The notes beneath the pieces are model-generated. The model saw nothing but the letters and a program-made list of their open reading frames with translations. It searched no databases and was not told the DNA's origin. A DNA stretch of 64,000 bases from Metabacillus sp. FJAT-52054 (GTDB lineage Bacteria; Bacillota; Bacilli; Bacillales; Bacillaceae), in the NCBI RefSeq assembly GCF_037201815.1, contig NZ_CP147407.1, positions 2,302,723 through 2,366,722 of the forward strand. Reading direction: 5' to 3'. The position numbers and the translations under genes are program-made. Shown here in pieces: positions 8,919 through 18,771 of the stretch; position 1 is the stretch's first letter; the number at the start of each line of letters is the position of its first letter.

Positions 8919-10190
8919 CTACTGTTTTAATTCGTCTTCCAAATGCATCAATAAGGCTTCAATTTCGACATTCGCAGGGTCAAGAGATAAAATCTTTCTG
9001 AATAATTCCATCGCTTTTTGGCGATTTCCCTCTTCCAATAGGAAACGGGCGTATTCTTCAAGGAAATCGGTCTGGTCTTTAAAAAATTTATATGCGCGAT
9101 CATAATAGTCTAATGCCTGTGAAAAATTTTCGGTTTCATTGTAGCTTTTGCCAAGAAGCCAAAAATACTGCGGATCTTCTTCTTCAAATTTCATCACTTC
9201 TGTAAGCAAATCAATGATTGCCTGAAATTGTTCCTGATGAAGATAAATATTGGCCAGAGTAAGAACCGCTTCTGCGTGGCCTGGATCAATGGCCGCTGCT
9301 TCACGAAGCAATTGGACTGCCTTATCCGGCTGCTGATTTTTTAAAGAAATCTTCCCGGCGAATAAATAGAGGTCTTTATTAAACTCATCTTCTTTAATGC
9401 CTTCCAGAGCCGTTTCCTGGCTTTCCTGCAGCATCCCCTCTTCTTCATAAGCCCTTGCGAGCGGCAGATAAAGAGAAGAGAAGCCTGGATCCAGCTCTTT
9501 TAAATTCTCAAGCTGCTGAATTGCGGTTTTTGTCTGGCCTGCCCTCAGTGCAGCCAGCCCGTAGCCGAAGACAGAGTGAGGCTCTATCTTTTCATTGATT
9601 GTTTTTTCATAATACGGCATTGCGGCCTCAAATTCACCTGATCCGCTCAAAGCATCGGCTAATCTTTGGTTAATATTGACTCCTGCAAAAACTTCAGCTG
9701 AGAGTGCTGCTTTTTCATAATATGAAATCGAGGTTTTATCGTCTCCGCTATGATAATAAAATTCTCCTAGAGCAAAATCAATCAGGGGTTCATCAGGAAG
9801 AAGCTTCTTAGCTTCTTTCAGTTTACTTTCACTAACCTCCTGCAGTCCCTGTAGCTGATATAAATCGGCTTGGAGGAGCAATGCCTGCGGATAGGCTGGA
9901 TCATCCTTTGATACTTGATCGAGAATGGAGATGGCTTCATCTTCCTGTTCCATATCAATGTAGGCTTCTGCCATCAAAAGGGAAATATCCGTTTCCTGAG
10001 GATATAAAAGATGTAGATCTGCCAGCAAATCCAAAGCTTTGTCCGGAAGTCCCCATTCATAATACTTGTCCGCAAGAAGAAACTTTTCTTCATCATGCAG
10101 GGTAGTCTGAAGCTTGGAAAGATTATTCAATCCTTCCTCAGCTTCTCCTTGTTCTACCAGGTTAATTGCTTCTTCTAAAGAGATTGCCAT
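8919..10190 (-). CDS. ypiA: YpiA, tetratricopeptide-repeat protein
   Basis: A 423-residue soluble protein made almost entirely of TPR helical hairpins; repeated patterns such as PDKALDLLADL, KTSISYYEKAA, FEAAMPYYEKT and FSQALDYYDRAYKFF run from about residue 40 to 410. It has the same length and position as B. subtilis YpiA. TPR proteins act as protein-interaction scaffolds; the partner is unknown. It lies 15 bp after the gene at 10206, and the AAAGGA ribosome site is in that gap, so the two genes form one unit with ypiB. Confidence 0.9.
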   Translation of the reverse strand: MAISLEEAINLVEQGEAEEGLNNLSKLQTTLHDEEKFLLADKYYEWGLPDKALDLLADLHLLYPQETDISLLMAEAYIDMEQEDEAISILDQVSKDDPAYPQALLLQADLYQLQGLQEVSESKLKEAKKLLPDEPLIDFALGEFYYHSGDDKTSISYYEKAALSAEVFAGVNINQRLADALSGSGEFEAAMPYYEKTINEKIEPHSVFGYGLAALRAGQTKTAIQQLENLKELDPGFSSLYLPLARAYEEEGMLQESQETALEGIKEDEFNKDLYLFAGKISLKNQQPDKAVQLLREAAAIDPGHAEAVLTLANIYLHQEQFQAIIDLLTEVMKFEEEDPQYFWLLGKSYNETENFSQALDYYDRAYKFFKDQTDFLEEYARFLLEEGNRQKAMELFRKILSLDPANVEIEALLMHLEDELKQ

Positions 10191-10205
10191 GTGGCATGTT
10201 CCTTT

Positions 10206-11102
10206 CTATATAAGTGACAGGGTGCGGGCAAATGAGGACCGTATTGAAATGTGCCTTTCTTCTCCTCTGCCAGGATGAAAAAAAATACGATCCAGTGCCT
10301 TCACCACCCTGCCTCTGTGGATTGTTATGGTTGGAATATGACTATCATAATCGAGAAGCGGAATCGTTTCAACCGAATCGCTTAAGCAGGTTTTCCGATA
10401 TAGATTATAATCCACGTCTCCATCAGGCCTGATCAGTCCCTTTTCAGGGTAGATACCGAGTTTCATCAAGTCGGCTGCAGGCAAGGGCTTCAAGGGGGCA
10501 AGTGCATGGGGCAAAACAGGAATGCCGATTTTCTTCATAAATTGATACCATTGCTTCTCTGCTTTTGGTTCCTCACTTTTCCAGACTGGAATTATCGTAA
10601 TTGAATTTAAATATAGAGAATCCCTCAGCATTTGCCAATTAAACTGAGTAAATGGGAGATCAGAGCTGATTTCTGCAAACAGAATGGCAATTCCTTGTTT
10701 CTTTAGCTCAAAAATTAAGGTTGGGGTAAGAGCCTTTAACGGACAAGTGACGGCAAGATAATAGTCAGCAGAAGAATTAACAAGGAGCTGCCGACGCTTC
10801 TTCACTTTATCTTCAAGTTCACGCTTCCTTGAAACAGAAACAGCGGAAATAATAGCGGTGCATCCTTTTGCTGTGAGGCCAGTCATATGCTGCTTATAAG
10901 CTGAAAACGAGTGTCCTTCCTCCATTGTATCCAGGAAGATATATCCTGGAGTCATGATGTATTCCTCCAGATTCATTCGGGGATAAAGGCTGCGTTTTAA
11001 ATCATCTCTGATCAGCCTGAACCGGTTCTTTTCTACACTGATTGAAACACGCCGCATCTTACCTTCATTCCATAATGTAACTTGATCGATAATATACGCC
11101 AT
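10206..11102 (-). CDS. Degenerate amidohydrolase-like protein of unknown function
   Basis: A 298-residue protein; the ATG at 11102 (MAYIIDQVTLWNEGK) is chosen because AGGAGGAAACGG directly precedes it, and the upstream extension has no ribosome site. Its ends resemble the composite beta domain of cyclic amidohydrolases: an N-terminal DQVTLWNEGKMRRVSISVEK, a MTPGYIFLD stretch where active enzymes have PGFIDxHxH, and a C-terminal LGIYPEKGLIRPDGDVDYNL then PTITIHRGRVV, like LGLYPxKGxIxPGxDAD...xxGxxV. The metal-binding histidine pair is missing (FLDTMEEG), so it is probably not a metalloenzyme. The family relation is my inference from these motifs. It sits between the end of the aromatic operon and ypiA and would be cotranscribed with ypiA-ypiB. 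Confidence 0.6.
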   Translation of the reverse strand: MAYIIDQVTLWNEGKMRRVSISVEKNRFRLIRDDLKRSLYPRMNLEEYIMTPGYIFLDTMEEGHSFSAYKQHMTGLTAKGCTAIISAVSVSRKRELEDKVKKRRQLLVNSSADYYLAVTCPLKALTPTLIFELKKQGIAILFAEISSDLPFTQFNWQMLRDSLYLNSITIIPVWKSEEPKAEKQWYQFMKKIGIPVLPHALAPLKPLPAADLMKLGIYPEKGLIRPDGDVDYNLYRKTCLSDSVETIPLLDYDSHIPTITIHRGRVVKALDRIFFHPGRGEERHISIRSSFARTLSLI

Positions 11103-11353
11103 CCGTTTCCTCCTGCAGCCCCTTTTAAGACAAGCTATGCGGAGAAAAGAAAAATTATGATCAGAACTAAAGGACAAGCCCTTTGAAGAATAAAGTACTG
11201 TTCAAGGTGCAGCGGCCTGTCACTTTCCCGAACTGACCATCAGGCTAATAAACTTATAACCTCAGATCTGGCTAGGCGCTGGATCTGGATAATAGTCCCC
11301 TCAGTTGAAGCTTATTTACAAGGACCTATTTTTTAGCTCTGATAAACTTGGAT

Positions 11354-11487
11354 GGTGATTGCCATTAGCAGGCGTTCGCTTATCCTTGCGCGGGCTGCTT
11401 GAGCCTCCTCGCCGCTTTGCACAGGCAAGGTCTCAAGCAGCCCGCTGCTCCCAAGTGAGTCTCACGCCTTCCACTCCAATCAACACC
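11354..11487 (+). repeat. Dispersed structured intergenic repeat, copy A
   Basis: This fills most of the gene-free stretch 11103-11538. A perfect 14-bp inverted repeat, GCGGGCTGCTTGAG and CTCAAGCAGCCCGC (11390-11403 and 11432-11445), is enclosed by a GATTG/CAATC outer pairing and blocks such as CAGGCGTTCGCTTA and GAGTCTCACGCCTTCC. Two other copies occur at 14109-14227 and 45987-46088. I recognise this kind of sequence as common between genes in Bacillaceae, but I know of no settled function. The rest of the gap shows no gene. Confidence 0.75.
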
Positions 11488-11503
11488 ATGCTTACTTTAA
11501 AAC

Positions 11504-11543
11504 AATAACGAAAGCGGAAGCCAGTGCTCCCGCTTTTGTTATT
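11504..11543 (-). terminator. Terminator at the end of the aromatic amino acid supraoperon
   Basis: AATAACAAAAGCGGGAGC pairs with GCTTCCGCTTTCGTTATT across an ACTG loop, and GTTTTAAA follows on the minus strand. The upper strand of the stem begins within the aroA stop codon. It is a strong stem with a mixed T tract. Confidence 0.8.
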
Positions 11544-12822
11544 GACTGACCCGTGCTAAATCATTAAAAAATCCTGGGTATGATACGTTAATCGCTTCAG
11601 CCTGTCCCAGTTCAACTGTTTTTTCAGTTAAACAGGCTGCAATAGAGAGCATCATTCCAATCCGGTGATCTCCATGACTGGAAACTTCAACCCCCCCGGT
11701 TAATGGTTTTTTTCCGTTGATGATCATCCCGTCTTCTGTCGCTTCAATATCCGCTCCAAGTTTTTTCAATTCATGAACCACTGTATCAATGCGATTGGTT
11801 TCTTTTACCTTTAATTCTTCCGCATCTTTAATGATCGTTTTTCCTTCTGCCTGAGTAGCCATTAAAGCGATGATTGGAATTTCATCGATTAATTTTGGAA
11901 TCAGCTCACCGGATATGGTCGTTCCTTTTAAGTCAGAGGTTTGAATTTCAAGATCTGCCATTGGCTCAAACGAAGCGGTTTCCACTTCGGTTACTTTGAT
12001 TGCAGCACCCATCTGCTCAAGTACTTCCAATATTCCGGAACGGGTCGGATTGATGCCCACCCTTCTCAATATCAGTTTACTGTTTGGCACGATCGCTCCC
12101 GCAGCCAAAAAGAACGCAGCTGAAGAAATATCGCCAGGCACCTCAATTTGAGCAGCTTTAAGCGCCTGTCCGCCTTTAATGGACACGGTTAAGCCATTTT
12201 CTTCGACTTCTGCACCAAATGATTTCAGCATTCGTTCCGTATGATCTCTTGATTTATGCGGCTCTGTTACACTCGTTAATTCTCCTTCTGTACGGAGGCC
12301 GGCAAGAAGAATGGCGGATTTCACCTGGGCACTTGCTACATTGGATTTAAATGTTATGCCTCTTAAGCTGCCTCCTCTTATGGAGATTGGTGTAAAGTTC
12401 CCATGATCTCTTCCGTCAATAGAGACGCCCATTTGCTTAAGAGGCTCTGTTACTCTTTTCATCGGGCGTTTGGCGATGGATTCATCACCAATCAGGCAGG
12501 AATGGAAGGGTGTACCGGCAAGCAGTCCAAGAATGAGGCGTGTAGTTGTGCCGGAGTTCCCGACATCGAGAATATCAGCCGGTTCCTGAAGACCTTCAAA
12601 CCCTTTGCCGTTTACTTCTACATTTGTCCCGTCAACGGTTATGTCCACCCCCATTTTTTTAAAACAGGAAATGGTACTTAAACAATCCGCTCCGTTTAAA
12701 AAATTCGTAATAACCGTTTTTCCTTCTGCAACTGAACCAAACATAACGGCTCTGTGTGAAATGGATTTATCGCCAGGGATATGAATTTCGCCCTGTAATC
12801 CTGTGCTCGAATGTAGTTTCAT
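11539..12822 (-). CDS. aroA: 3-phosphoshikimate 1-carboxyvinyltransferase (EPSP synthase)
   Basis: A 427-residue cytosolic enzyme joining shikimate 3-phosphate and phosphoenolpyruvate to give EPSP, the sixth step of the shikimate pathway (called aroE in B. subtilis). Signatures: [14 protein letters not shown] near residue 13 (substrate lysine), [19 protein letters not shown] near 85 (PEP site; the first residues read GNSGTT, as in class II Gram-positive enzymes), and KVKETNRID near 340. The ATG at 12822 follows TAGGAGGAAATGAC; the upstream extension lacks a site. It lies 11 bp after tyrA and is the last gene of the aroC-to-aroA unit. Confidence 0.97.
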   Translation of the reverse strand: MKLHSSTGLQGEIHIPGDKSISHRAVMFGSVAEGKTVITNFLNGADCLSTISCFKKMGVDITVDGTNVEVNGKGFEGLQEPADILDVGNSGTTTRLILGLLAGTPFHSCLIGDESIAKRPMKRVTEPLKQMGVSIDGRDHGNFTPISIRGGSLRGITFKSNVASAQVKSAILLAGLRTEGELTSVTEPHKSRDHTERMLKSFGAEVEENGLTVSIKGGQALKAAQIEVPGDISSAAFFLAAGAIVPNSKLILRRVGINPTRSGILEVLEQMGAAIKVTEVETASFEPMADLEIQTSDLKGTTISGELIPKLIDEIPIIALMATQAEGKTIIKDAEELKVKETNRIDTVVHELKKLGADIEATEDGMIINGKKPLTGGVEVSSHGDHRIGMMLSIAACLTEKTVELGQAEAINVSYPGFFNDLARVSQ

Positions 12823-12833
12823 GTCATTTCCTC

Positions 12834-13937
12834 CTAGCCAAAAAACGTTCCGTAGCTTGTGTATTTTGCAATACAATTTTTTGCCCGTTCACGATCTGCT
12901 TCCCGTTGAAAGCTAATCCGCAGGACTCCGTTAATATCTTCTCTCGTTTCGATAATTCTAATATTGGTAATGCTTATTTTTTCCTTTGCAAGGTATCCGG
13001 TAATTTCTGAAATCACACCAGGATAGTCAGGTACGTCTATATACAAATCATAGAAGGACGGAATGGCTCCCTGCTGTTTGACCGGCAGCCCGTCCCGAAA
13101 TTCCTTTGCTTCATTAAAATATTGATAAATCGCACTGCTGTCTTCCCATTTAAGAAAATCGCGGACCCGCTCCATTTCCTGAAGCCAGTTATCAAAAAGC
13201 TGCAGCATATGTTCTTTATTTTGAAGCAAAATATCACGCCACATTGCCGGACTGCTTGAAGCAATTCTCGTAATATCACGGAAGCCGCCGGCTGCAAGCC
13301 TTCTCGTAAGCGGATTTTCTTCTTCGTGCTGAACGGCCTGATGGACAAGCCCGGCAGCGATAATATGCGGGAAATGACTGATTACACCTGTTATCAGGTC
13401 GTGTTCCTTAGGATTCATGATGACAAAATTTGCTTTTGTTCCAGCAAATAGGGTTTTTAATTCTTCTATGTATGGAGCATGCTCTTCGCTTGAATCACAG
13501 AGCACATAAAATGCATTTTCAAAAAGGTGGGCTTTTGCCGCTGAAACACCAGACTTATGTGAACCAGCCATAGGATGCCCGCCTATAAAAATCATATCTT
13601 CAGTAAAAATCTTATTCGCATGAAGGGCAATCGTCTCTTTCGTGCTGCCTACATCCGTAATAATGACTCCTTTTTTCAAAGTCATCTTGCTCAATTGATC
13701 CATGATTAGCAATGTTTGCTGAACCGGTGCAGACAGTATGATACAGTCTGCATGCTTTGCACCATCCTCAATTGAGAGAACAGCCTCGTCAATCACACCC
13801 AGCGTTACACCAAGCTGGGCTTGTTCAGGTTCAATATCATACCCCGCAATTCTGCAAGAGGGATGTTCTTTTTTTACCGCCATTGCTAAAGACCCGCCAA
13901 TGAGGCCAAGTCCAATAAAAAACAGATTGTTTCTCAT
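12834..13937 (-). CDS. tyrA: Prephenate dehydrogenase with C-terminal ACT domain
   Basis: A 367-residue NAD-dependent enzyme that converts prephenate to 4-hydroxyphenylpyruvate for tyrosine synthesis. The N-terminal Rossmann motif is [12 protein letters not shown] (residues 7-18), with [12 protein letters not shown] near 140 in the catalytic domain. The last 75 residues ([20 protein letters not shown]) form an ACT domain, the usual site for tyrosine feedback in Bacillus. A GGATG site precedes the ATG. In B. subtilis tyrA follows hisC closely; here 357 bp holding a repeat element separate them. Confidence 0.96.
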   Translation of the reverse strand: MRNNLFFIGLGLIGGSLAMAVKKEHPSCRIAGYDIEPEQAQLGVTLGVIDEAVLSIEDGAKHADCIILSAPVQQTLLIMDQLSKMTLKKGVIITDVGSTKETIALHANKIFTEDMIFIGGHPMAGSHKSGVSAAKAHLFENAFYVLCDSSEEHAPYIEELKTLFAGTKANFVIMNPKEHDLITGVISHFPHIIAAGLVHQAVQHEEENPLTRRLAAGGFRDITRIASSSPAMWRDILLQNKEHMLQLFDNWLQEMERVRDFLKWEDSSAIYQYFNEAKEFRDGLPVKQQGAIPSFYDLYIDVPDYPGVISEITGYLAKEKISITNIRIIETREDINGVLRISFQREADRERAKNCIAKYTSYGTFFG

Positions 13938-14108
13938 ATCGGCACATCCTAACGTAAGGTGAGAAATCTGATGATGATCATTTTAGAAAGCTGCTTTCGC
14001 AAGTTTTGCTGTTTTGTCAGGCTGATTTCCGCTCCCGCCAGCCTAAACAGGATTCATTTAAAGAAGCTATTTAAAACAGCAGTCTTTTATAAAAGCTATG
14101 AAACCTGG

Positions 14109-14227
14109 CTGCTGATTTGCTTGCTGCGGCGCGGGCACTGAGCTTCCACCGCGATATCCTCTTTCGGGGTCTCACCAGTCCCGCTTGCTGCCGCAGGAAG
14201 TCTCACGCATTCTGCTCCAATCAGCAG
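14109..14227 (+). repeat. Dispersed structured intergenic repeat, copy B, inside the hisC-tyrA gap
   Basis: The 357-bp gene-free stretch 13938-14294 contains this second copy. Its ends are a 9-bp inverted repeat, CTGCTGATT and AATCAGCAG (14109-14117, 14219-14227). Inside, GCGGG-CACTGAG pairs with CTCACCAGT-CCCGC, so base changes relative to copy A keep the pairing. A shorter relic-like fragment (GGCTGATTTCCGCTCCCGCC, about 14020-14039) lies closer to tyrA. No coding region is evident in the gap. Confidence 0.7.
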
Positions 14228-14270
14228 GAGTTAAAAACAACATCCCGCTCTAGAAAAGAGTTTTTTTAAA

Positions 14271-14296
14271 ACGCAAAAGAAGCTTCATGCCTCTTT
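14271..14296 (-). terminator. Possible weak terminator after hisC
   Basis: AAAGAGGC pairs with GCTTCTTT (14289-14296 and 14276-14283) and is followed on the minus strand by TGCGTTTT. It overlaps the hisC stop codon. If active, it would lower transcription into tyrA-aroA. Confidence 0.4.
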
Positions 14297-15374
14297 AGAG
14301 CATCGTTTTTAATAAATCTATAATTTCACGGTTTTGTTCCTCAGACCCCACGGTAATTCTCAATGAGGTTGGAAACCCTAAAGCGGCACCTGATCTGACA
14401 ATATATCCGCGCTCAAGCAGCTGCTGAAACAAGCTATTCGCATCACGGCTGAAATCAATCAGGATGAAATTTCCTTCAGAAGGATAGTAGGCAAGCTTCA
14501 TTTCTTCGCAGAAAGCATAATACTGCTGCAAACCGGCTTTATTTCGGATCCGGCAGCTCTCGATGAATTCCTGGTCATCCAGTGCTGCAAGTGCTGCAGC
14601 CTGTGCAATTCTGCTTGTATTAAAGGGCTCCCTTGCCGGCTCAATTTTCTGAACCAGGCTTTTGCAGCCAATTCCATATCCGATCCTTAGTGCAGCAAGT
14701 CCGTAGGCTTTTGAAAACGTCCGGAGAATCATGACATTTTCGTACGTGTTCAGTAAGGGAAGCGAATTCGGAAAATCCTCTGCCGTTACGTATTCATAAT
14801 ACGCTTCGTCAAGAACAACGAGCACAGAGGCTGGCACTTTTTCAAGGAATGACTCTAAGCGGCTCTGATCCACATAGTTTCCTGTCGGGTTATTCGGGCT
14901 GCATACCCAGACAACCTTCGTGTATTCATCAATGGCAGCAAGCATCGCATCAAGGTCGTGTTCTCCCCCTTTAAGAGGCACCTCTCTGATTTCAGCATTT
15001 TCTATGACTGCATTATGCCGGTACTGAGGAAAGGTTGGTGTAGCCATGACCGTATTGGACTGATGATCGAGCAGGGATCTGCAAATGATTTGCACAATTT
15101 CATCTGACCCATTGCCAAAAATAAGCTGATTTTTATCCACTCGAAGAAGTGCCGAAAGTTTCTCGCGGAGCTCCGTACTGTATCCATCCGGATAAAGAGC
15201 AAGCTGGCTCAGTTCCCTTTCAATGGCTTCCTTTGCTTTAGGGGAATACCCATATGGATTCTCATTAGAGGCCAATTTCACAATATGATTAAGACCGTAT
15301 TCTCTCTTAACCTCATCAATTGGTTTGCCCGGCTGATAAGGTTTTAAATCAAGCAGCTGGCTTTTTACTTCCAT
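14295..15374 (-). CDS. hisC: Histidinol-phosphate / aromatic aminotransferase
   Basis: A 359-residue pyridoxal-phosphate fold-type I aminotransferase. The PLP lysine lies in [17 protein letters not shown] (near residue 218), with NPNNPTGN-like SPNNPTGNY near 157. In B. subtilis the one enzyme serves histidinol phosphate and also phenylalanine and tyrosine formation, which explains its place in the aromatic operon. The ATG at 15374 lies 8 bp after GAGAGG; the GTG nine bases upstream is too close to that site. It is 15 bp downstream of trpA. Confidence 0.95.
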   Translation of the reverse strand: MEVKSQLLDLKPYQPGKPIDEVKREYGLNHIVKLASNENPYGYSPKAKEAIERELSQLALYPDGYSTELREKLSALLRVDKNQLIFGNGSDEIVQIICRSLLDHQSNTVMATPTFPQYRHNAVIENAEIREVPLKGGEHDLDAMLAAIDEYTKVVWVCSPNNPTGNYVDQSRLESFLEKVPASVLVVLDEAYYEYVTAEDFPNSLPLLNTYENVMILRTFSKAYGLAALRIGYGIGCKSLVQKIEPAREPFNTSRIAQAAALAALDDQEFIESCRIRNKAGLQQYYAFCEEMKLAYYPSEGNFILIDFSRDANSLFQQLLERGYIVRSGAALGFPTSLRITVGSEEQNREIIDLLKTML

Positions 15375-15389
15375 CACAAACACCTCTCC

Positions 15390-16190
15390 CTAGACAGATT
15401 GAACGAATGATCTGGCGAAGGCTTCTACCTTTTGAAGGGCTTCATTGCGGTCAGCTTCAGACAGCAGCTGATCGTGAAGTTCTTCGAGCTTGCGAATGAT
15501 AGAGCTTCCCACAACAACGCCGTCACCGACTTCATTCATTTTTCTGGCCTGCTCACCTGAGGAAATCCCAAATCCCACTGCAACTGGAATCGGCGAGACA
15601 GCTTTTACCTCATTAATAAATTGAAACACGTTTTGATCAAACGTTTTCCGCTCGCCGGTTACCCCTAAAGAAGAAACACAGTAAAGGAATCCGTCCGATG
15701 CCTGTGCAATTTTCTTCAACCGGGAAGAAGATGTCGGGGCTACCATTGAGATAAAATAAAGATTTTCAGCTTTGCAGCGGGTGCGGATCCGCTCATTTTC
15801 TTCAAACGGCAAATCCGGAATGAGCAGACCATCCACATTATTTTCGCGCATTAAAGCGAAAAAGTTTTCTTCCCCCAATTGTAACACAGGATTGTAATAA
15901 GTGAACAGAATGACAGGAATCTCTACTCCATTTTCCCTCATTTGAGGTACAAGTTCCATTGCTTTTACAATATTCATTCCCTGTTTTAGCGCTCTTCCTG
16001 AAGCACGCTGTATAACAGGCCCGTCTGCAAGCGGATCAGAGTAAGGAATGCCAAGCTCAATTGCTGATGCTCCTGCTTTTTGAAGAGCCAGGGCGAGGTC
16101 AACAGTGGCTTCTGCATCAGGGTCGCCTGCTGTTATAAAAGGAATGAATAGTTTTTTATTTTGATCCAGAAGAGACTGAAAGTAATTCAT
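15390..16190 (-). CDS. trpA: Tryptophan synthase alpha subunit
   Basis: A 266-residue TIM-barrel enzyme that cleaves indole-3-glycerol phosphate to indole and glyceraldehyde 3-phosphate and passes indole to TrpB. Catalytic residues are visible as the glutamate in [15 protein letters not shown] (near residue 45) and the aspartate in [11 protein letters not shown] (near 130); the phosphate-binding GFGISS is near 210. It overlaps the 3' end of trpB by 35 bp, indicating tight translational coupling. It is the last trp gene. Confidence 0.97.
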   Translation of the reverse strand: MNYFQSLLDQNKKLFIPFITAGDPDAEATVDLALALQKAGASAIELGIPYSDPLADGPVIQRASGRALKQGMNIVKAMELVPQMRENGVEIPVILFTYYNPVLQLGEENFFALMRENNVDGLLIPDLPFEENERIRTRCKAENLYFISMVAPTSSSRLKKIAQASDGFLYCVSSLGVTGERKTFDQNVFQFINEVKAVSPIPVAVGFGISSGEQARKMNEVGDGVVVGSSIIRKLEELHDQLLSEADRNEALQKVEAFARSFVQSV

Positions 16191-17379
16191 CTTGATCCAC
16201 TTCTCCTTTCAATGCTTTCATAAGGGTATGAACATCTTTATCTCCGCGTCCGGACAAGCATACGAGAATGGATTGTTCCGGTGACATCGTCTCAGCGATT
16301 ATAAACGCCTTCGCCAGCGCATGCGCCGATTCAATGGCTGCAAGCAGCCCTTCCTCTTTAGCGGTCCTGTGGAGTGCATCAAGAGCCTCCTGATCTGTAG
16401 CGGAAATATATTGAACTCTTCCTGTGTCAGCTAAATGGGCATGTTCAGGACCGACGCCCGGATAATCAAGTCCTGCTGAAATGGAATACGGTTCAATGAT
16501 TTGTCCAAATTCATCCTGAATCAGATAGGTTAAGGAGCCATGGATTACACCACTCGTTCCTTTTGTAATGGTCGCTGCATGAAGCGGTGTATCGATTCCC
16601 TTACCTGCGGCTTCCACCCCAATAAGTTCGACATCATCATGCAGGAAAGGATGAAACATGCCGATTGCATTGCTTCCCCCTCCTACACAAGCAATCACTT
16701 TATCTGGCAGCCCGCCCGTTCTTTCTGCAAATTGCTTTTTGGATTCCTCTCCAATCACTTTCTGAAAATCTCTTACAATCATAGGATATGGGTGGGGACC
16801 AACTACAGAGCCAATCATATAAAAATGATCTTCGCAGTGCTGCACCCAGTATCTGATTGCTTCATTTGTTGCATCTTTCAAGGTCTTATTCCCCGAGTGA
16901 ACAGGCACAACTTCGGCTCCGAGCAACTCCATTCTGAAGACATTCAGCTGCTGCCTTTCAACATCTTCAGCACCCATAAACACTTTGCATTTCATACCAA
17001 ACTTTGCTGCGACCGTAGCGGCAGCCACTCCATGCTGGCCTGCACCAGTTTCTGCGATTAGCTGATTCTTGCCCATCCTTTTCGCGAGCAGCGCCTGTCC
17101 GATTGCATTATTAATTTTGTGTGCTCCTGTATGATTCAAATCCTCACGTTTTAAATAGATGGACGCTCCGCCTATTGATTTCGTGAGATTTTCAGCGAAT
17201 GTCAGCGCTGTGGGTCTTCCTGAGTATTCCTTAAGAAGATGCACATATTCTTCCTTAAATGCGGGGTCCGCAGCTGCTTCACGGTAGGCATTTTCCAGCT
17301 CTTCAAGCGGTTCCATTAACGTCTCAGGAACAAATTTCCCTCCAAAATCTCCATATCTTCCTTTAATGTCCGGATACAT
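16156..17379 (-). CDS. trpB: Tryptophan synthase beta subunit
   Basis: A 407-residue PLP enzyme condensing indole and serine to tryptophan. The PLP lysine is in [19 protein letters not shown] (near residue 92), the [11 protein letters not shown] loop near 115, and the phosphate-binding [12 protein letters not shown] near 238. The ATG at 17379 ([14 protein letters not shown]) follows an AGAGGGTG site; the upstream in-frame start is inside trpF and lacks one. It overlaps trpF by 17 bp and trpA by 35 bp. Confidence 0.97.
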   Translation of the reverse strand: MYPDIKGRYGDFGGKFVPETLMEPLEELENAYREAAADPAFKEEYVHLLKEYSGRPTALTFAENLTKSIGGASIYLKREDLNHTGAHKINNAIGQALLAKRMGKNQLIAETGAGQHGVAAATVAAKFGMKCKVFMGAEDVERQQLNVFRMELLGAEVVPVHSGNKTLKDATNEAIRYWVQHCEDHFYMIGSVVGPHPYPMIVRDFQKVIGEESKKQFAERTGGLPDKVIACVGGGSNAIGMFHPFLHDDVELIGVEAAGKGIDTPLHAATITKGTSGVIHGSLTYLIQDEFGQIIEPYSISAGLDYPGVGPEHAHLADTGRVQYISATDQEALDALHRTAKEEGLLAAIESAHALAKAFIIAETMSPEQSILVCLSGRGDKDVHTLMKALKGEVDQDELLSVSSGSK

Positions 17380-18016
17380 AATCAAACACCCTCTTCTCAA
17401 AATTTTTCAGCAGTTCTGCATCTTTGCTTCCATTCCGCTCAATTCCGCTTGCAAGGTCAATTCCTGCCGGTTCCGTCCTTAAAAGGTCTTGAACATTATC
17501 AGGGGCAACACCCCCAGCAATGAAACACGGTTTGCCCATTTGCTCTGCTTGCTCTAAATACCTCCCGGCTAATGACCAGTCAAAGGCCACTCCCGTTCCG
17601 CCCCATGAGCCCTTTACATGGCTGTCAATTAAAAATACATCTGTACAGGGTCCATATTGAGCCATCTTTGTCAATGCAGACTCATCATGCCTGATCGCTT
17701 TCCATATTTCCTGGCTGTTCCTTTGTTTAAACTCTTCCAGTAAAGGAAGGGATTCTTCTCCATGAAATTGAACAGCATCTAAATTCAAGATTCGGCATGC
17801 TTCCTCAACCTCTTCAAGCGCTGGGTTCACAAAAACTCCAACATGCTTCTTACCGTTTTTCCCAAACTCGTCTATCCATTCTTTTACTTCAGAAGGTTCG
17901 GTTCTCCGTTTGCTTTCGGTGAAAATAAATCCAATGAAATCCGCTTTTGACTGGCTTGACAGTCTGTAATCTTCCTTGCTTTTGTTGCCGCAATACTTAA
18001 GGAGCGGACGCTTCAT
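17363..18016 (-). CDS. trpF: Phosphoribosylanthranilate isomerase
   Basis: A 217-residue beta-alpha barrel isomerase converting phosphoribosylanthranilate to the carboxyphenylamino-deoxyribulose phosphate. Visible signatures are [11 protein letters not shown] (catalytic cysteine near residue 9), DAVQFHGEE near 79 and the C-terminal GIDLASGIE phosphate site near 185. The N-terminus aligns directly with the family, supporting the ATG at 18016, which overlaps the trpC stop as ATGA. Confidence 0.96.
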   Translation of the reverse strand: MKRPLLKYCGNKSKEDYRLSSQSKADFIGFIFTESKRRTEPSEVKEWIDEFGKNGKKHVGVFVNPALEEVEEACRILNLDAVQFHGEESLPLLEEFKQRNSQEIWKAIRHDESALTKMAQYGPCTDVFLIDSHVKGSWGGTGVAFDWSLAGRYLEQAEQMGKPCFIAGGVAPDNVQDLLRTEPAGIDLASGIERNGSKDAELLKNFEKRVFDYVSGH

Positions 18017-18771
18017 TCTGCTTCACCAAACAGAATTCTTATTGCTTGCTCCTGATCCTGATGCCTCATGAGCGACTCTCCAACTAAAACGGCATGTGCA
18101 CCGAATTCTTTTACTGCATCCAGATCAGCTTTTGTATGAATTCCGCTTTCACTTACTAATAATGACCCGTCTGGGATATAACCGGTAAATTCCCCTGCTC
18201 TTCTGATGTCTGTCTGAAATGTGGTCAAGTCACGGTTGTTTACACCGATCAGCTCAGGCGAGATCTCTTTTAAAATTCTCTCGAGAATCTGAACAGAATG
18301 GACTTCTACTAAAGCATCCATCCCGCGCTCTTTTGCATGATGATACAGCTCCGCAAGCAAGGAAGGATCCAGCGCTTCTCCAATCAGAAGAATGGCATCA
18401 GCACCGATAAGATCAGACTCTTCTATTTGAATGTGATCCACGATAAAATCCTTCCTTAGAACCGGCAAGCTCGTTTCACGCTTTGCAAGACTCAAATAGC
18501 TGTTTTCCCCTTTAAAGAACTTGCTGTCAGTCAGCACAGACAAACAGTCGGCCCCTCCAAGCTCATATTGTTTTGCATGAATTTCAGGAGAAAAAAGATC
18601 TTTTATAATTCCTTTTGAAGGAGAAGCCTTCTTCACTTCTGAAATCAGTCCGATCGTTCGTTTCGGATTTTTCAGCGCTTGATAAAACGGCCGCTTTGGG
18701 AGCTTTTGATCCTCTGGTTTCTGATAGGCAAGGATTTCTGTTTTTTTATGGTCAAGGATTTGGCTAAGCAT
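18013..18771 (-). CDS. trpC: Indole-3-glycerol phosphate synthase
   Basis: A 252-residue beta-alpha barrel enzyme that closes the indole ring by decarboxylation. It shows the catalytic lysines in ISEVKKASPSKG (near residue 48) and VLRKDFIVD (near 105), ELIGVNNRDLTTF near 173, and VSESGIHTKAD near 203. It overlaps trpD by 8 bp and trpF by 4 bp, consistent with one polycistronic trpEDCFBA message. Confidence 0.97.
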   Translation of the reverse strand: MLSQILDHKKTEILAYQKPEDQKLPKRPFYQALKNPKRTIGLISEVKKASPSKGIIKDLFSPEIHAKQYELGGADCLSVLTDSKFFKGENSYLSLAKRETSLPVLRKDFIVDHIQIEESDLIGADAILLIGEALDPSLLAELYHHAKERGMDALVEVHSVQILERILKEISPELIGVNNRDLTTFQTDIRRAGEFTGYIPDGSLLVSESGIHTKADLDAVKEFGAHAVLVGESLMRHQDQEQAIRILFGEAE

